Source: Crotophaga sulcirostris
Taxonomy: Eukaryota > Chordata > Aves > Cuculiformes > Crotophagidae
DNA: 64,000 nt
Assembly: GCA_013397455.1 (NCBI GenBank)
Contig: VYZB01000381.1
Span: forward strand, 572,478-636,477
Direction of reading: 5' to 3'
Part shown: piece by piece, positions 28,900-41,455 of the stretch
Layout: each line of letters begins with the position of its first letter
Position numbering within the stretch: position 1 is the first letter of the stretch
Position numbers and translations under genes: made by a program
The notes under the pieces: generated by a model
What the model was told of the DNA's origin: nothing
Seen by the model: the letters and a program-made list of their open reading frames with translations, nothing else
The model's database searches: none

Positions 28900-31800
28900 C
28901 CTCTCATCCCTTATCCCTCCTTGCCTTTCTTCCTTCCTGTCCAACTCTTTTTTGATCACTCCAGACTTCTGCATTTACACTCCAGTCTCTCTGCCAGTCC
29001 TTCTCCTTTACTCATTCAGCTCTGCAGCTCTGCACAGTTATTGTGATCTCTTCTCCAGAAGAGCCCTGTAATATCCAATCCTCATGTGATGCCTGATGAC
29101 TAACAGAGCCAGGCACACGTGTGCAGTTTCTATAGTTTGGTCTGAAACTTTTTGCTTTCAGATTTCAAAGTAAGCAAGTTGCCAGGAGCACCTGGATTAC
29201 TGGCAGCTAAAAGGCCAGTGAGGGACTCCTGTATTTTCTCTCATTTGGGTTTTAGTGAAATAAAGTGGAGTCCATACAGGAAGGGAGAGAAATGCAGATA
29301 TGACATTTGCAAAACACAATCCCTTACTTCAGTCAGCCGTAATTTCAAATGCTATTGTCAAATGAGGTGTCTGTTTCTATGTTTATTCTCACTTGGAGAG
29401 AATTTTGGATCTGTACTTATGGTTTCTTTTGCTGCTGATACTGCATGGTCCTCCTGGGAGCTGAGAATCCAGATGGATCTTTATGCTTCTTATATAAGAG
29501 ATTCCATGCTCTCAATTAATTTGTCTACTTTGTTAATGCAGCACAATTGACAGCCATATTCAGCTCACTCTTCTGTAGGCAGAGTGCAAGACTAGTGACT
29601 GACAATGCCATCAAGAATCCCAGTAAGTACAACAACAAAACTAAAACAGGGATCAGTCACACTTCTACCTTAAAGCACTGGTTTATGTTTAGATAATCCC
29701 TTTCTCTTTACAGCCTAGTCCTTCTTCTTTTCTGCCTACTCACAGCGTACTTTGGTTTTTGCAGTTTCAACTGTCACCTCAACACAGCTCATTCTCAGAT
29801 CTGCTTCTGGGTCATTGATCTCCCACCACGCTAAGCTCACTCTCCAAGTTCTCTCTGCTGTCCTGATGGAAGCTCCAGTGCGAGAATATATTCATTGCTT
29901 AAACTGAGTTAATACCTTTCCACTTTCTTCCTCCTTGGATTGGCTGAAACCCTACTGCCTTTCTCAGTTTCTTGCTTTTCATGTCTATGTGGTTCTTGCT
30001 TCCTGTTCTCCAGTGCAATCTATTGTTATGTTCTCCATTTCTTCTTCTCCACTACTAACAGAAACACTCTCCCCTCCACTTAAATATCTGTCATTGTCCT
30101 TTTCTATCTCTTATACAGCTAACCCCTCCTTGAAACTGATACTGACTGGCTTCATTTAGGCACTAAACTATCCCTAAGCTGCCCAGCCTTGGATTGCAAA
30201 TACAGAGGATGTCACCTGTGGAACAAGAGCAAGGAAATATTTTCTTGACTAAATTTTAAATACCTTTGTTTCAACAACCTATTCCTGGAATGCTATAAAT
30301 GCCTCTAATGGTTCCAGAGTGGGGGAACAGAACTGACACTAACAAATTCACAACACAAAAATCTCAGGTTTGACAAGAGGCTACCAACAGATGTGAAGAC
30401 CCAGAGCCAGGGAGTATTTTTTGTTCCTTTTTGTTGCTCTTGGACAGGGTATCTCCGCATGTGTATCTGTGTGCATGATCTGAGGCTAGCCAAGGGCTAA
30501 GAGCTACAGGCCTAGTAAGCCCAGCTGTGTCAGGGTGTTAAATCAAGGCACGTCTCTCAGATGTGCTGCTTTTGCTGCCAAAAATGTCCAAGGGTCAGGC
30601 AGCCTGATTAACCCAGATGCTTGGGAGTTAAAAACCAAGTGTGCTGCAGTACAGTAGTAGCAAAAGAACTGAAAGTGGTTCCAGTAACAGTAACGTGCTT
30701 GGTCTCCTGCTGCCTGTCCTCTTTTCAGTGGACACTTCTTTGTGTGTGATGTACCCGGCTCAGTTAAGACACTTCACACACACCTATGAATAAGCACACA
30801 TGGGCAAGACATGATACAAACCAGAATCATAGTGTTTTACATGGCTTGCTCTGTGGCTATCATTCTACTTTCAGCACATTTGCCAGGCTTGGCCAGCCTG
30901 TCCTACAACAGCTGGCTCCTGCTGTAGTCACTTGCAGTCAGGACTCCACCCTGCCATGGGATGGGTTTCCCAAAGCCTGGAGAAATGTATCACCTCTACC
31001 GTATTTCTGTACTAGTTACAGTAGAGCAGAACTTTGGCTCTTCTGCTACTGGCACCACACAAAGCAAATATACAAAAGAACAAGGTAGAAAGATTTTGTG
31101 CTGTGGTGCTGGGACTTCAAGGGAATATTTGTTTCAAAGGGCCTCCCGCACAGAGATGTTGGCAATGACATTTACAGAGAAGTTCAGTAAAAGAAATTAT
31201 GCCATGTTGATCAACTTCCCCAACAGTTTGTGATGTTCCAGTCTATTTATGGTAAACTCGGTGACCTTCTTGGGCTCACTTTCTCCCTGATAACATCTTG
31301 AGCTATACATGCTTCTTTTCTCTACCTGGCACTTCTTCTCTTTATATACAGTGATCTAACACGGACACCTGAAATTTTCCAAGACCTTTTCTTTGTTCAA
31401 GGCCTTGCTCTACTTGCAGCTCTCATAGTTAGAGAACAGGTTTCTGAAAAGTTACTACGGGAACGATAGCGTCAATTTATTTATTTAGTTATTTATGATT
31501 AGTCATTGCTAAAAGCAGAAAGATTCTCTGTCTACCGCCTGTACCAGTTTGCTCTGGGTTCTGACAGTTGAGCTAATATATTTTTCTACTTTGCATGCTG
31601 TCATCTGTAGCGTGCAAATCCAGCACTTCAAATGCTGCTTCCAGGGACATCTGCTTCATTCCATGCCTTACGAATACCTTATCTGTGACCTCTGTCACAG
31701 AATGTTGCTCTCAGCTATCAGCAGGTCTCTTCATGGTTCGTAGATCTGCCAATGGTAGTGGCAACATGAGCAGTGGAAAGGACGCAGTCTGACTCTTGGA

Positions 31801-32744
31801 AAGAAAGATGAGCTGCTTGTGTGAGCTATTAAAAAACTATCTTTTTACTAGTGATATGAGCACATTTAATCAAAACTATAGAGCCCCATGAGACCATTTT
31901 ATGGCACTACATTTCAGCATAGAGCTACATATTAAACTATTTTTCCTAGTTTGACTTCTCCCTCACCTTAATATGGGCCCCACATTTCCATTGTTAGCTT
32001 AAGCAAGGAGTCTGTATTGGACACAATCCATTATAATGTCAACCTACCATTTTTTACAAGTTGAGAGACTGAGAAAACAAGAGACACCAGGAACTGAAAA
32101 GACAAGACTGAATTGTCTGGCTGTTCCATTTTTTCCTTTATGTTTCTCCCTTTTCCTTTATGTTTTAAGCAGTGAAATGTCCAACTTACTAGACAGTTTT
32201 TGAAATAGTCAGTAATATTCATTTAGCATCTTATTCAGTTTGTAGTTGAGTTTTCTACCTCTTATTCTTTTCTTCCTCTTTTAAAACTATGTGTGCTGGC
32301 TGGGAGAGAATTGATAATGCATGCAAGGAAGAGATAGGTCAAAGAGACAAAGTTGATTTTAGTTTGTCTTCACAGTCCAGTCTCTGGAGAAATTCTACAA
32401 ACAACTTAATAAAGATCATCCTTTTAAAGATGTTAGAAAAAAGCCAGGCAGTGTAAGAGGAGATAGAGAAATAAGGTCTGACTTACCAAAATATATGAAA
32501 AAAAGGAGAAGTGAGAGCTTTAACAACAGAATAGGATTAGTTTCGATGAGTCTTGTGGAAATAATATATAGAATTGAGATGTGCTTTGAGGAAAGAGGTC
32601 AGGAAAACAGCCAACGAGTATTATGGGGTGAGAGTGGGCAGCAAATCAAAAATGACCTGACAGAGAAATGAAGTAGTCAAAAAGCCAAAATTACATTAGA
32701 TGTTATGGAAAGGGATATTTGCCATGTCATAACCTAAGGATACG

Positions 32745-33125
32745 GTAGTCCCACACTGGAAAAGTACAATTCTGGGTGCCACAATGCAAGCACTGACACA
32801 CTGAAGAAAATGCAATAAATTTAAGGCAATTAAGGACTTGGCATGTGGAACTGCTATCTGAGGTTAATAAAATCTCAACAAGTCTAAGCAACATTAGGAA
32901 ACTCCAAGAAGGAGAAAGATATTCAAAAGATGGAAAGTATTTGCAAGGGAAAGTGTTCAGGAAGGAGGAACAAGGTATAACAGGATGAAACAAAGGAAAA
33001 ATTCAGATTGCACATCAGGAGAAACTTTCTGATAATAAGGTTGTCTAGATCCTTAAGTAGTCTTCTATAGCACATACTGGGGTTTCTGCCACTGGAGTTT
33101 TTTTAAAGGCAGACTACACAGTGTC
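32745..33125 (+). mobile_element. Ancient CR1/L3-type LINE relic
   Basis: Blocks in order match the 3' part of the old amniote CR1/L3 family as I remember it: CACACTGGAAAAGTACAATT followed by CTGGGTGCCACAATG near 32750, then AATTCAGATTGCACATCAGG followed by AGAAACTTTCTGATAATAAGG near 33000, and GGGGTTTCTGCCACTGGAGT followed by TTTTTTAAA near 33080. Many substitutions separate it from that consensus, so it is a fossil shared by deep lineages. Confidence 0.7.
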
Positions 33126-34374
33126 CAAGAATACTTTGTACAGAATAACCAAGGACTACAAAGAACAGGCTGAAGCATGCAAGACATCTTTTTCTTCTCT
33201 AATCTATATTCCTCTGACACAGAGTCTTCTTTCCATTCACTCTCCTCTGTCGCTGCACCTCTGGTCTTTTCCTGACAACAATGAATGGACTAAAGCAGAC
33301 TGAGACTTTGCAGTTTTTAAACAATCAGTATGTTGGAAATATAGCTGGGCACTGCTGTTTTCCATGTAAGTGAAAAAATGTTACGGCAAGATCCCATGAA
33401 CGGCAAGAATGGGTTTGGAGCTTCGTGCTGGAGACTGAAAGGCAACTTGGAAAGTATTTCTGGAGTGGCTCCTTGCAGCCTTCAATACTTGGATTAGTTT
33501 TCTGAAATTCTGAAGGAATCTTTTGCTTTTTCCCCCCTTCTGTGCATTTTTGGTGCTGAACTTTTTCCGGTTTTCCCACACTCCTGCCTGTCACAGAGCA
33601 GAAACCACAAAAATGTAGCAAAGTAAAGTCTGTCCAAGGAGCTGCAATTCCATCTCACAAGGATAAACATTTCCTCTGCCAAGAAGTGAGCACAGCACAC
33701 CGGCATCTTCAAATACACATCCTTGCTGCCCGGCAGAGAAACCCACCGACACAGCCTGTCACCTGTACTAACATGAGCTACCCAACATAAAAGAAATCAG
33801 ATAGTAAACCCACCAGCATATACCTGCCAGACTTGATGCTCACATCTGCACGAGCTGAGCTGACAAAGTCTACCTAAGTCTTGTTTTCTTTTAAAACAGT
33901 TTTGAGGGATTAATTCAGTGTGCTATCTCTTAAGATAGCAAGAGGAAATACACAAGCTTCCCCAAAGCAGTTCTGTCTAAGCTCCTTAAATATGCCTTGC
34001 AGTTCCAGATCTGATCCACACACACTGACAGTGTCAGAGCATCCTCATAAAGTGTCTTTCATTGGTAATCTTTTACTGATGCTTCTCTTTAAACAGGAAG
34101 GGAACACAGATCAGGAAACCTCATAGGAACTCGCTCTGAAAGCTTTACAACTCTTGTGGCTGTAGAGTAAGTATAAGGAAGGAAGTTATGAATGCAATTT
34201 TTTCCCTTCAGTATTTAGGGATGAAACAAGGCTGAGGATATATGAGGAAAAAACTGATGAAGGATTTAGTCTAAAGCAGTTCTCTCATTTAAAAGGAGAT
34301 AAATAGACAGCTGAGGAAGCTACCAGGAAAGGTAAAGGATAAGAAGAAACCTCAGAAGTCTTGCTCACAATCTC

Positions 34375-35291
34375 TCATAGAATCACAGGATCATCTGGTT
34401 GGAAAAGACCTCGGAGATCACCGAGTCCAACTGTACCTGTCCACTTAATAAACCACATCCCTGAGAAACTCATCTAACCATCTTTTAAACACCTCCAAGG
34501 ATGGGGACTCAAACCCCTCCCTGGGCAATCGTGCCAGTGCCTGACAGCCCTTTCAGTAAAGGAGTAAAGGAATTTTTCCTGATGTCCAGTCTGAACCTCC
34601 CCTGGCACAATCTGCAGCCACTTCCTCTTGTCCTATCCCCTGTCACCTGGGAAAAGAGACCAACACCCACCTCACTACAACCACCTTTCAGGCAGTTGTA
34701 GACAGAGATGAGGTCTCCCCTCAGCCTCCTCTTCACTAAGCTAAACAGTTCCAGTTCCCTCAGCTGTTCCTCATAAGACTTGTTCTCCAGCCCCTTCACC
34801 AGCCTCATCACCCTTCTCTGGACATGCTCCAGCCCCTCAATGTCCTTCTTGTAGTGAGGGGCCCAGAACTGCACACAGTACTCAAGGTGTGGCCTCACCA
34901 GTGCTGAGTACAGGGGCACAATCACCTCCCTGGTCCTGTTGGCCATGCACTTTCTGATACAGGCCAAGATGCCATTGCCCTTCTTGGCCACCTGGGCCAT
35001 ATTCACACCTGGCTCATATTCAGCCAGATGTCAACCAGTATCTCTAAGTCCTTTTCTGCCAGGCAGCTCTCCAGACATTCTTCCCCAAGCCTGTAGCACT
35101 GCATGGGGTTGCTGTGTCCCAAGTATAGGACTCAGCACTTGGTCTTGTTGAACCTCATCCCGTTGGTTTCAGCCCATCAATCCAGCCTGTCCAGATCCAT
35201 CTGCGGAGCCTCCCTTCCTTCACGTAGACCAACACTACAACCCCGGTTAGTGTCATCCGCAAACTTACTAAGGGTCCTTTCAATCCTCTCA
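34375..35291 (-). mobile_element. CR1 LINE, 5'-truncated, with part of ORF2 still open
   Basis: The reverse complement ends with a CR1-type 3' tail (GTTGGACTCGGTGATCTCCG, then the tip ending TGATTCTATGAG). At 34509-35006 (- strand) a 165-codon open frame encodes the C-terminal part of the CR1 ORF2 reverse-transcriptase protein: [20 protein letters not shown], then [17 protein letters not shown]. Further upstream the ORF2 frame is broken by stops, and the element stops near 35291, so it cannot move on its own. It sits in sense orientation in a TTLL5 intron. Confidence 0.93.
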
Positions 35292-36153
35292 TATTGCATA
35301 AAAGAGAAGACACACCAAAAAATGGAAAAGAAAAAAAAACTTACAATCACTAAGCAACATTTCATGGTGAATTTTCTTTGTTTTTAAAGATAACGCACAT
35401 CTAGCTTAGAATGGCAAGCACTATACAACTAAAAGCTTAGTACTAGTTAAAAGAAGAATTTCTACAGACAATGAGGAAAGCTATTGTTACATTAGAAACA
35501 ATATGAACACTTTAAATAAAAAAAAATTCTGTTTGAACGTGTAAGTCAATCATTGTACGCTAAATTTAGGGGGAAACCTGGCTCAAGGGTAGATTACCTT
35601 GTTAAGGATATTGTATTTTTATTTTGGTAGCTTCTTTTGACCCATCAGATTCTGGCCCCTATCAAAGATTAAGCATGGAGGGAGTGACTCAAGAGCCTAA
35701 ACACAGATGTCTAGTATGATACTTGCTACTCTCAAGTTACTTGAGACATCTGCACGGGACTGGCAGACACAACACAAGATCTACATAAGAGTTATGCTCA
35801 TCTGCAGCAGCAGCTAGAGGTCAGGCGGAATAGCCCTGGGCATCTAAAATGTCTCTAGCAACCTGTATTTAGATAATTGAATCTTGCCCTGGATCAGATA
35901 CTTCTCTGATTCAATCTCGCAATTCCTATGACCTTATCTTTTATGATGCTACAGTCTTACCTACCTTACCATTGTGAAACATGAAACTGCAACATTGTGT
36001 ATGCAACAGTATGCATAGCTCAGGTTAATCTGAGATTTATCTTGGACAGCACAGTCAAAAAGATCTGTCAGAGTCACATGTAGACAGGTGGTTCTCCGAT
36101 ATTTCTTCTCAGGCAACCAGTCCCTGTTGTGGATGGGAAGAGATAAAACTTAC

Positions 36154-36368
36154 TTGGAAATCCTCCGGGCTGCAGCCTTTCTGATCTGTTTATGGTCTGC
36201 TGGAGGCTTTGGAACCAATGTAGAAGGTGTATTCTGAGATGGCATCACTTTGTGCAAACCGTCTGTCTTCTGGTTAGTAGAAGTGGCACTTGATGTCTTG
36301 TGGGCATCAGAGCCAGCTGGCATAGATACATGGCTGGTACTGGATTGAGAGGAGTTGGTAAAGACAGC
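36154..36368 (-). CDS. TTLL5: TTLL5 exon (C-terminal region, VPKPP motif)
   Basis: A 215-bp exon on the - strand, phase 0 in and 2 out, with a TTTACCAG acceptor and a GTAAGT donor. It encodes 71 residues from AVFTNSSQSSTSHVS to RKAAARRIS, then AA of a split Lys codon. The LVPKPPADHKQIRKAAARR block aligns with [20 protein letters not shown] of mammalian TTLL5 as I recall it; the Ser/Thr-rich front half is less conserved. TTLL5 is a tubulin tyrosine ligase-like polyglutamylase. Its C-terminal cofactor-interaction region binds RPGR in photoreceptors in mammals, and the protein is also called STAMP for its nuclear-receptor coactivator role. This segment is outside the catalytic domain. Confidence 0.9.
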
Positions 36369-36405
36369 CTGGTAAAAAAAAAAAAAAGAAAAAAAAGAGA
36401 AGAAA
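36369..36405 (-). promoter_or_regulatory. TTLL5: Long T-rich 3' splice-site tract of the TTLL5 exon
   Basis: Read on the - strand, TTCTCTTTTTTTTC and a run of 13 T lead straight into ACCAG at the exon boundary. The tract is unusually long and uniform, doubling as a microsatellite (A13 and A8 on the + strand), so its length may vary between individuals. Confidence 0.7.
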
Positions 36406-39400
36406 ACAAACCATCATAGTAATTGGCAATTACCTCTCTGAATATTCCTGAGAGAGCTGATGGAGGTGGGTGACATTTTTGTGAGGGCTCATGTCTGCCT
36501 GGTGAAGGCAACCCCAGGACTCCAGGGACAGAAGAGCTAAGTGGTCAAGGCAGTAAAGTAGTCTTTAGAGCTGAATTTTATACCCTTGGAAGTTGGCACT
36601 AGCTTCTAGGAAGGCAGACAAGCTCACTACTGCCACAGAATGACACTATTCTGGATTAAAAAACAAGAGGTCCTATCCTCAATCTAATCTTGCAGCAGGC
36701 TCTCATCCAAAAAGATGTAAAGCTTTTATTGCTTTGACTGATTTGCTGCATTTATCTTGCTAAATTATTCTTTGTATGGGAGGTGGGATTGAAACACAAT
36801 TCTAGGAAAGAAGAAAGGTTATAAGGAAGATGTCATAATGCCAGTTCTTCAGTCTAATCCCACAGGTGCTTGGAATAACAGAAAGACTGTAGGGTACCTT
36901 CTCTGTACAGGGGACTTTAGGTCAGCAGTTGACAAAAAAAGAACTCTTCAATAAGAACTGAAAATATTTCTATTCCTATACCAGGTGGGAGAGTAAACAT
37001 GCTGGAGATTTGTCACAGGCAACAAAAAAATCTGAATGTTACAAGACACTGGAGAACTGAGCAGTGGACTGGCAAAGCAGGGAGCCGGGAATGGTTCCCT
37101 ATGGGAGCTCTGCAAACTGCTCGACTCTTTTCAGAAAGGAACAACCTGCTGGGACTGCTGCCTCATCTTTCCTCGAAGTCAGTCAGATTCCCAGGGCAAA
37201 GAGGCAATACCATAACCATGTAGTTTGGCAGCTAGAGGTCAGTGATAGGAGACGAGGGGAATAGCTGAGCACTCGCCAGTCACCTCAGCGTGACCCTGGG
37301 AGCAGTGCCCTTCACTGCACTTGTCCTCAGTTTCTTCTCTGGTGAAAAACACACAAAGCCACAGCGAGTGGGCTCCAGGTTCCAGAGAAAACCACAGTCT
37401 GAGGGCTGGCTCAGTCTCAGCACACAGACAGGAAAAGCCCCTCTCCCCCGCAATTCTCTGGCAAGTGGCAGGGCAGTGGTGTGTGGGAAGGCGTTTCTGA
37501 CAGGCAGAGCTCTAGGGAGAAAAGGAAGTGCAGGAGCCAAAACAGGCCTGTTTCCTAACCAGAGCTCACTGACAAGATGCCCTTGAGCTCCTAGTCTTAA
37601 CCTCTCCCTCCCCTGAAGCCCTGCTTTGATCGCAGCTTCCAGATTTTGACTAAATAGCTGGTACAAGTGCAGAAGTCTGGAGAAGTCCGGAAAACAGCAA
37701 TCACAGCCCATTTTCCCCCAGCAAACAAACTAAAATGAACTTGATTGTCTCTTGCACCTTAGAGTCTGACACATTATGGGGTTGAGATGGAGACCCTCAA
37801 GTCACTGCATCCCCTCCTTATTCAGGGGTGATATTTCCTTATGTGCTTTTATCATGCATATTTCCTGTAAGCTCTTCTTGTGATTAAAATCACTAAGATC
37901 CTGGAGTCCACAAAGCATACAGTCTTAACTCCTTCCCCAAGTTAACATGCATTGACAAGGAGGTCCATAAATCTGAAGAAGCATTAAGTATGGATGTTCT
38001 AACAAAGTCTGATCAGCAAAAGCTGGGCTGAGCACCACCTAAAGAAAGGTCATGATAGTTTTTCTTTGGGGTAATGGACTTCCAAAAAAGCCTTTGTCTC
38101 CGCTGTGCTGAGATTCTGGCTACCTTCCAGGCAAGGATGGGGAGACTGGAAGCTGACACAGACCATGGGTTCTGGATTCAGCTACAAAGCATACTGTCCT
38201 GCTGTGAACTCCATGGGGACAGGACAGGAAACCAGGAGAAGCTACTGTGCAAATAAAGAGAGCAGCTGGGGGGAGCAGAGCCTGACCACACAAAGGAAGG
38301 GTTGGGAAGAGATTTCAGCTCGTCCAAAAAGTAGGAGACAGACCTCAACACTCAGGATTCTGAAGGCTCGGGTCTAGGGAGACTAGAAGCCTAGACAGAC
38401 GCAGAGAGAGACAGTCCTGAAGCAGGTAGCACCCAACAAGTGCAAGTGAAAACTTTGAACCATGCTTTCCAGGTTAGCAGATTTAACTTGATGTTGAGGA
38501 GACATTTGCTTCCCTGACAAGTTCTTATTAGGGCTATAAATCTGAAAAATACTTAAAACACTATGAGACTTTTTATCTAAAAGCTGTGTAAAGTATTAGT
38601 GAGCTAATTCTCTTGCATAATTCTCTGGGGAGGTAGGACAGCATTAACCCTGTCTTGCCCATGAAGAATGTTGGCACTGACAGGGAAAGTTATCTTCCCT
38701 AAGTCACAGACTGAAGCAATGTGAAAAGTTAAGTTCAGAGCTCAGAGAAGATCCTGACTCTCAGTCCCATATTTGCCTCATTAGATCACACCTCTCATTG
38801 CTTCCGCATCTACACGTGAAGAACACCATAAACAAAATGTTATCTGTACAAAAATAGTAGTTTTTAATTAGAAAATCTCAACATGTACAGTTTGTCAGTA
38901 AGGATGATGCACATCTATGCCTATAAGCCAGTAGCAGCTGAGCTCAGCCTACTCATGATAAAAAGAAGGGAGGTACTGTAGTAACTTGAAGAAAAGCAAA
39001 TATATTAATGATCTTCAAAAACAGAAAGAATGTTCTTGGCACTTACCATCCCTGTATCTAACACCCATCCCTAGCACAGTAACGGAACAAATGTTGCAAG
39101 CAAAAACATGTTCGTTCTGTGACCAGAGGAGGTAATGAAGCTCATTTCCTGTGAATCTGTCTTGCGGCTGACTCTTACAGTATCTCATATAAAGCATGCC
39201 CCAAATTATGCCTCCCTTCATGGATTCAGGGCATTCTTGTGCTGATTTTCTGCTGTCTAATTAGGAGTGGCCTCATGCTGCAGCCTTTGCCTTAATGGAA
39301 ACAGCAGCTGAATCTTTCCAGATATACAGTTCTTTATTTTCATGAAATTTATATGAAACATAGCTCCGAGATTTCTGTCCCATAGTCATTCAGTTTAAAT

Positions 39401-41390
39401 TGGATCAGGAAGTCTGAAAATGATGAAAGACACAGAAGTGTATGAGAACTGACACACAGATGCACACACACATGCAGCTAGTTCCAAAAATCACTAGCAC
39501 TGGAAACTGAGATGTTTATAAGCAGTAAACAATGATGAGGTTTTAAATTAAAAAAAAAAAGGCAAAAAAAGCGCAAACCCCCCAAAATAAAACCCACCAC
39601 TTTCAGAAAAGCAACTGCATTTCAGATGACATTACAAAAAAAGAGAATTAAAAGGCTTGGAACACCTTTGGGTACATATCAAGTGTTTAGTGGGGATTCT
39701 TTTAAACAAACACTAATGCATTCGGTTAAATCAGTTTGGATGCAGTGTTAAATTGCAGTAAGAGAAGCATCATGGGGTCACCAAGATATATAAAGTGGAG
39801 CAAATTCATGATATGCACAGACTGTCCCGAAGCATGTCTTCCTTGGTAAAATCTTCAAATCAAGACTAAAATATACTCAAGTAAGTTGACTTGGTGCCTT
39901 CTCCTTTGTCTCTCTTTTGGTACTAGGAGCTCTCTGGGGGAAGAATTGGGCCATATCATTGTATTGGAAAGACACTTAATACATCTGGGGGTTACCATAA
40001 TCCTAATAATAGTGACAGGATCAGAACCATAGGGACATAATTTCAGCTGGTATAAATCAGCACAGTTGTTCTGCTTTACTTAGACCAAGACTTTGACTCA
40101 TCAGTATCACAAGACTCAAATAGGAAAAATGGCAGTTAGCACATTTAGTGGGAAAACAAATCTGAGGGAGAAAGCTGTAAAACAAGAACGAACAAGAGAC
40201 TGAAGGGTAAAAGAGACTGTGAATCTGAAACTAGTCCAATATATAATAGTTTAGAAAACAGTTTAATAATGTTTAAGGCTGCATTCAAAGAGGCTCTGTG
40301 TCCGGAGGCAGGAATAATGTAGTTCTAGGTATACTAGAAATATTATTCTGAATACTCAGCATTCTCAGTTAGATTTAAATATACTGTAGGGAATTCAGAA
40401 GGGAATCACATACATTAAAAAAAATTGCTGAACTTCATAAAACAAGGAATATTTCAGAGAGCATACCATTTTTAAGTGAGGAGAATTATTTAAGATTAAC
40501 TTAGCCCAATGTTTTGTAGCATAAAACAAACTTCTGAATGAAAATGTGATGTCTTGTTTAACATAGGCTTTTTTGATAGAAGCAGTACTGATGGGGATTG
40601 TTCCACTATACAACTCAACTTTTCTTGTTTTTAATCTAGCTTTTTTCCCCCATGTGAAATGTCTGGCATAAAATTCTAAACCCTGTAGATGCTAGGCTAA
40701 GCAGACAGAACAAAGCCACACAGAGAAGGAGGAACCTCCCTAATAGCTAATGGCATCTTTCCAGTACAGGAAACAATTAGAGAATAAACAATGATGGTAT
40801 ATTAACTGCCTTGCCAACTGCAGCAGTGATACTAACATCTAGGTCATAACGTGTCACATGAAGTCTCCTTTAAATATTAAAAATAGTGCTATGTCTGTTT
40901 TTCTTTTCTTTTGGTTTGATTTTGTAATTCTCGTTCCTTGATTTTGTTGATACCAGATTTAAGCTCCTTGTCTCCACTTTCAAACTCTGCCCTTTTCTAT
41001 TTTTTTCTCTTTTCTCAGGTTCTGTATTGTCTCTGTTCCTGGGCCCTACCACTGCATCCATTTGTTTGGTAGATTCTCATCAATCATTTTGGTGTTCTTT
41101 TTTGTGTCCAGGGAACAAAGCACCTATTCTGACATCAAAGGTCTATTTTCACCATACTACACTGCCTGAACTAACTTCCACATACAATGAGTGAAAATCG
41201 TTGGTTATTATTCCTCTTTCTACATGGTATTTGCTACTCTGCAAATTGTTAAATGCCAGGAGGAGAAACCATCGTTCTTAAGTGTCTGGAAAGTACTCAA
41301 CCAAGAGTGGGTGCTGCCACAAAAAAGTGTGCAATAAGCCTTCGTGATAAGATACATCCACTGCATGGCAGATCGGGGTATTCCTATTAA

Positions 41391-41455
41391 TCACACAATC
41401 ACAGAACGACCTGAGTTGGAAGGGACCCACAAGGATCATCGAGTCCAATTCCTAA
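41391..41455 (-). mobile_element. CR1 3'-end fragment
   Basis: CACAATCACAGAACGACCTG followed by AGTTGGAAGGGACCCACAAG and GATCATCGAGTCCAATTCCT is the reverse complement of a CR1 3' end. The sequence to about 41600 may belong to the same insertion, but I could not align it. Confidence 0.85.

Larger units (their letters stand above)
27490..36153 (-). other. TTLL5: TTLL5 intron between the 36.2 kb and 27.4 kb exons
   Basis: An 8.7-kb phase 2 intron on the - strand, starting GTAAGT (36153 downward) and ending CTGGTAG. It carries a CR1 3' relic at 27.8 kb, two younger CR1 copies at 28.3-28.9 and 34.4-35.3 kb, and an ancient CR1/L3 relic at 32.7-33.1 kb. No other gene was recognised. Confidence 0.8.
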
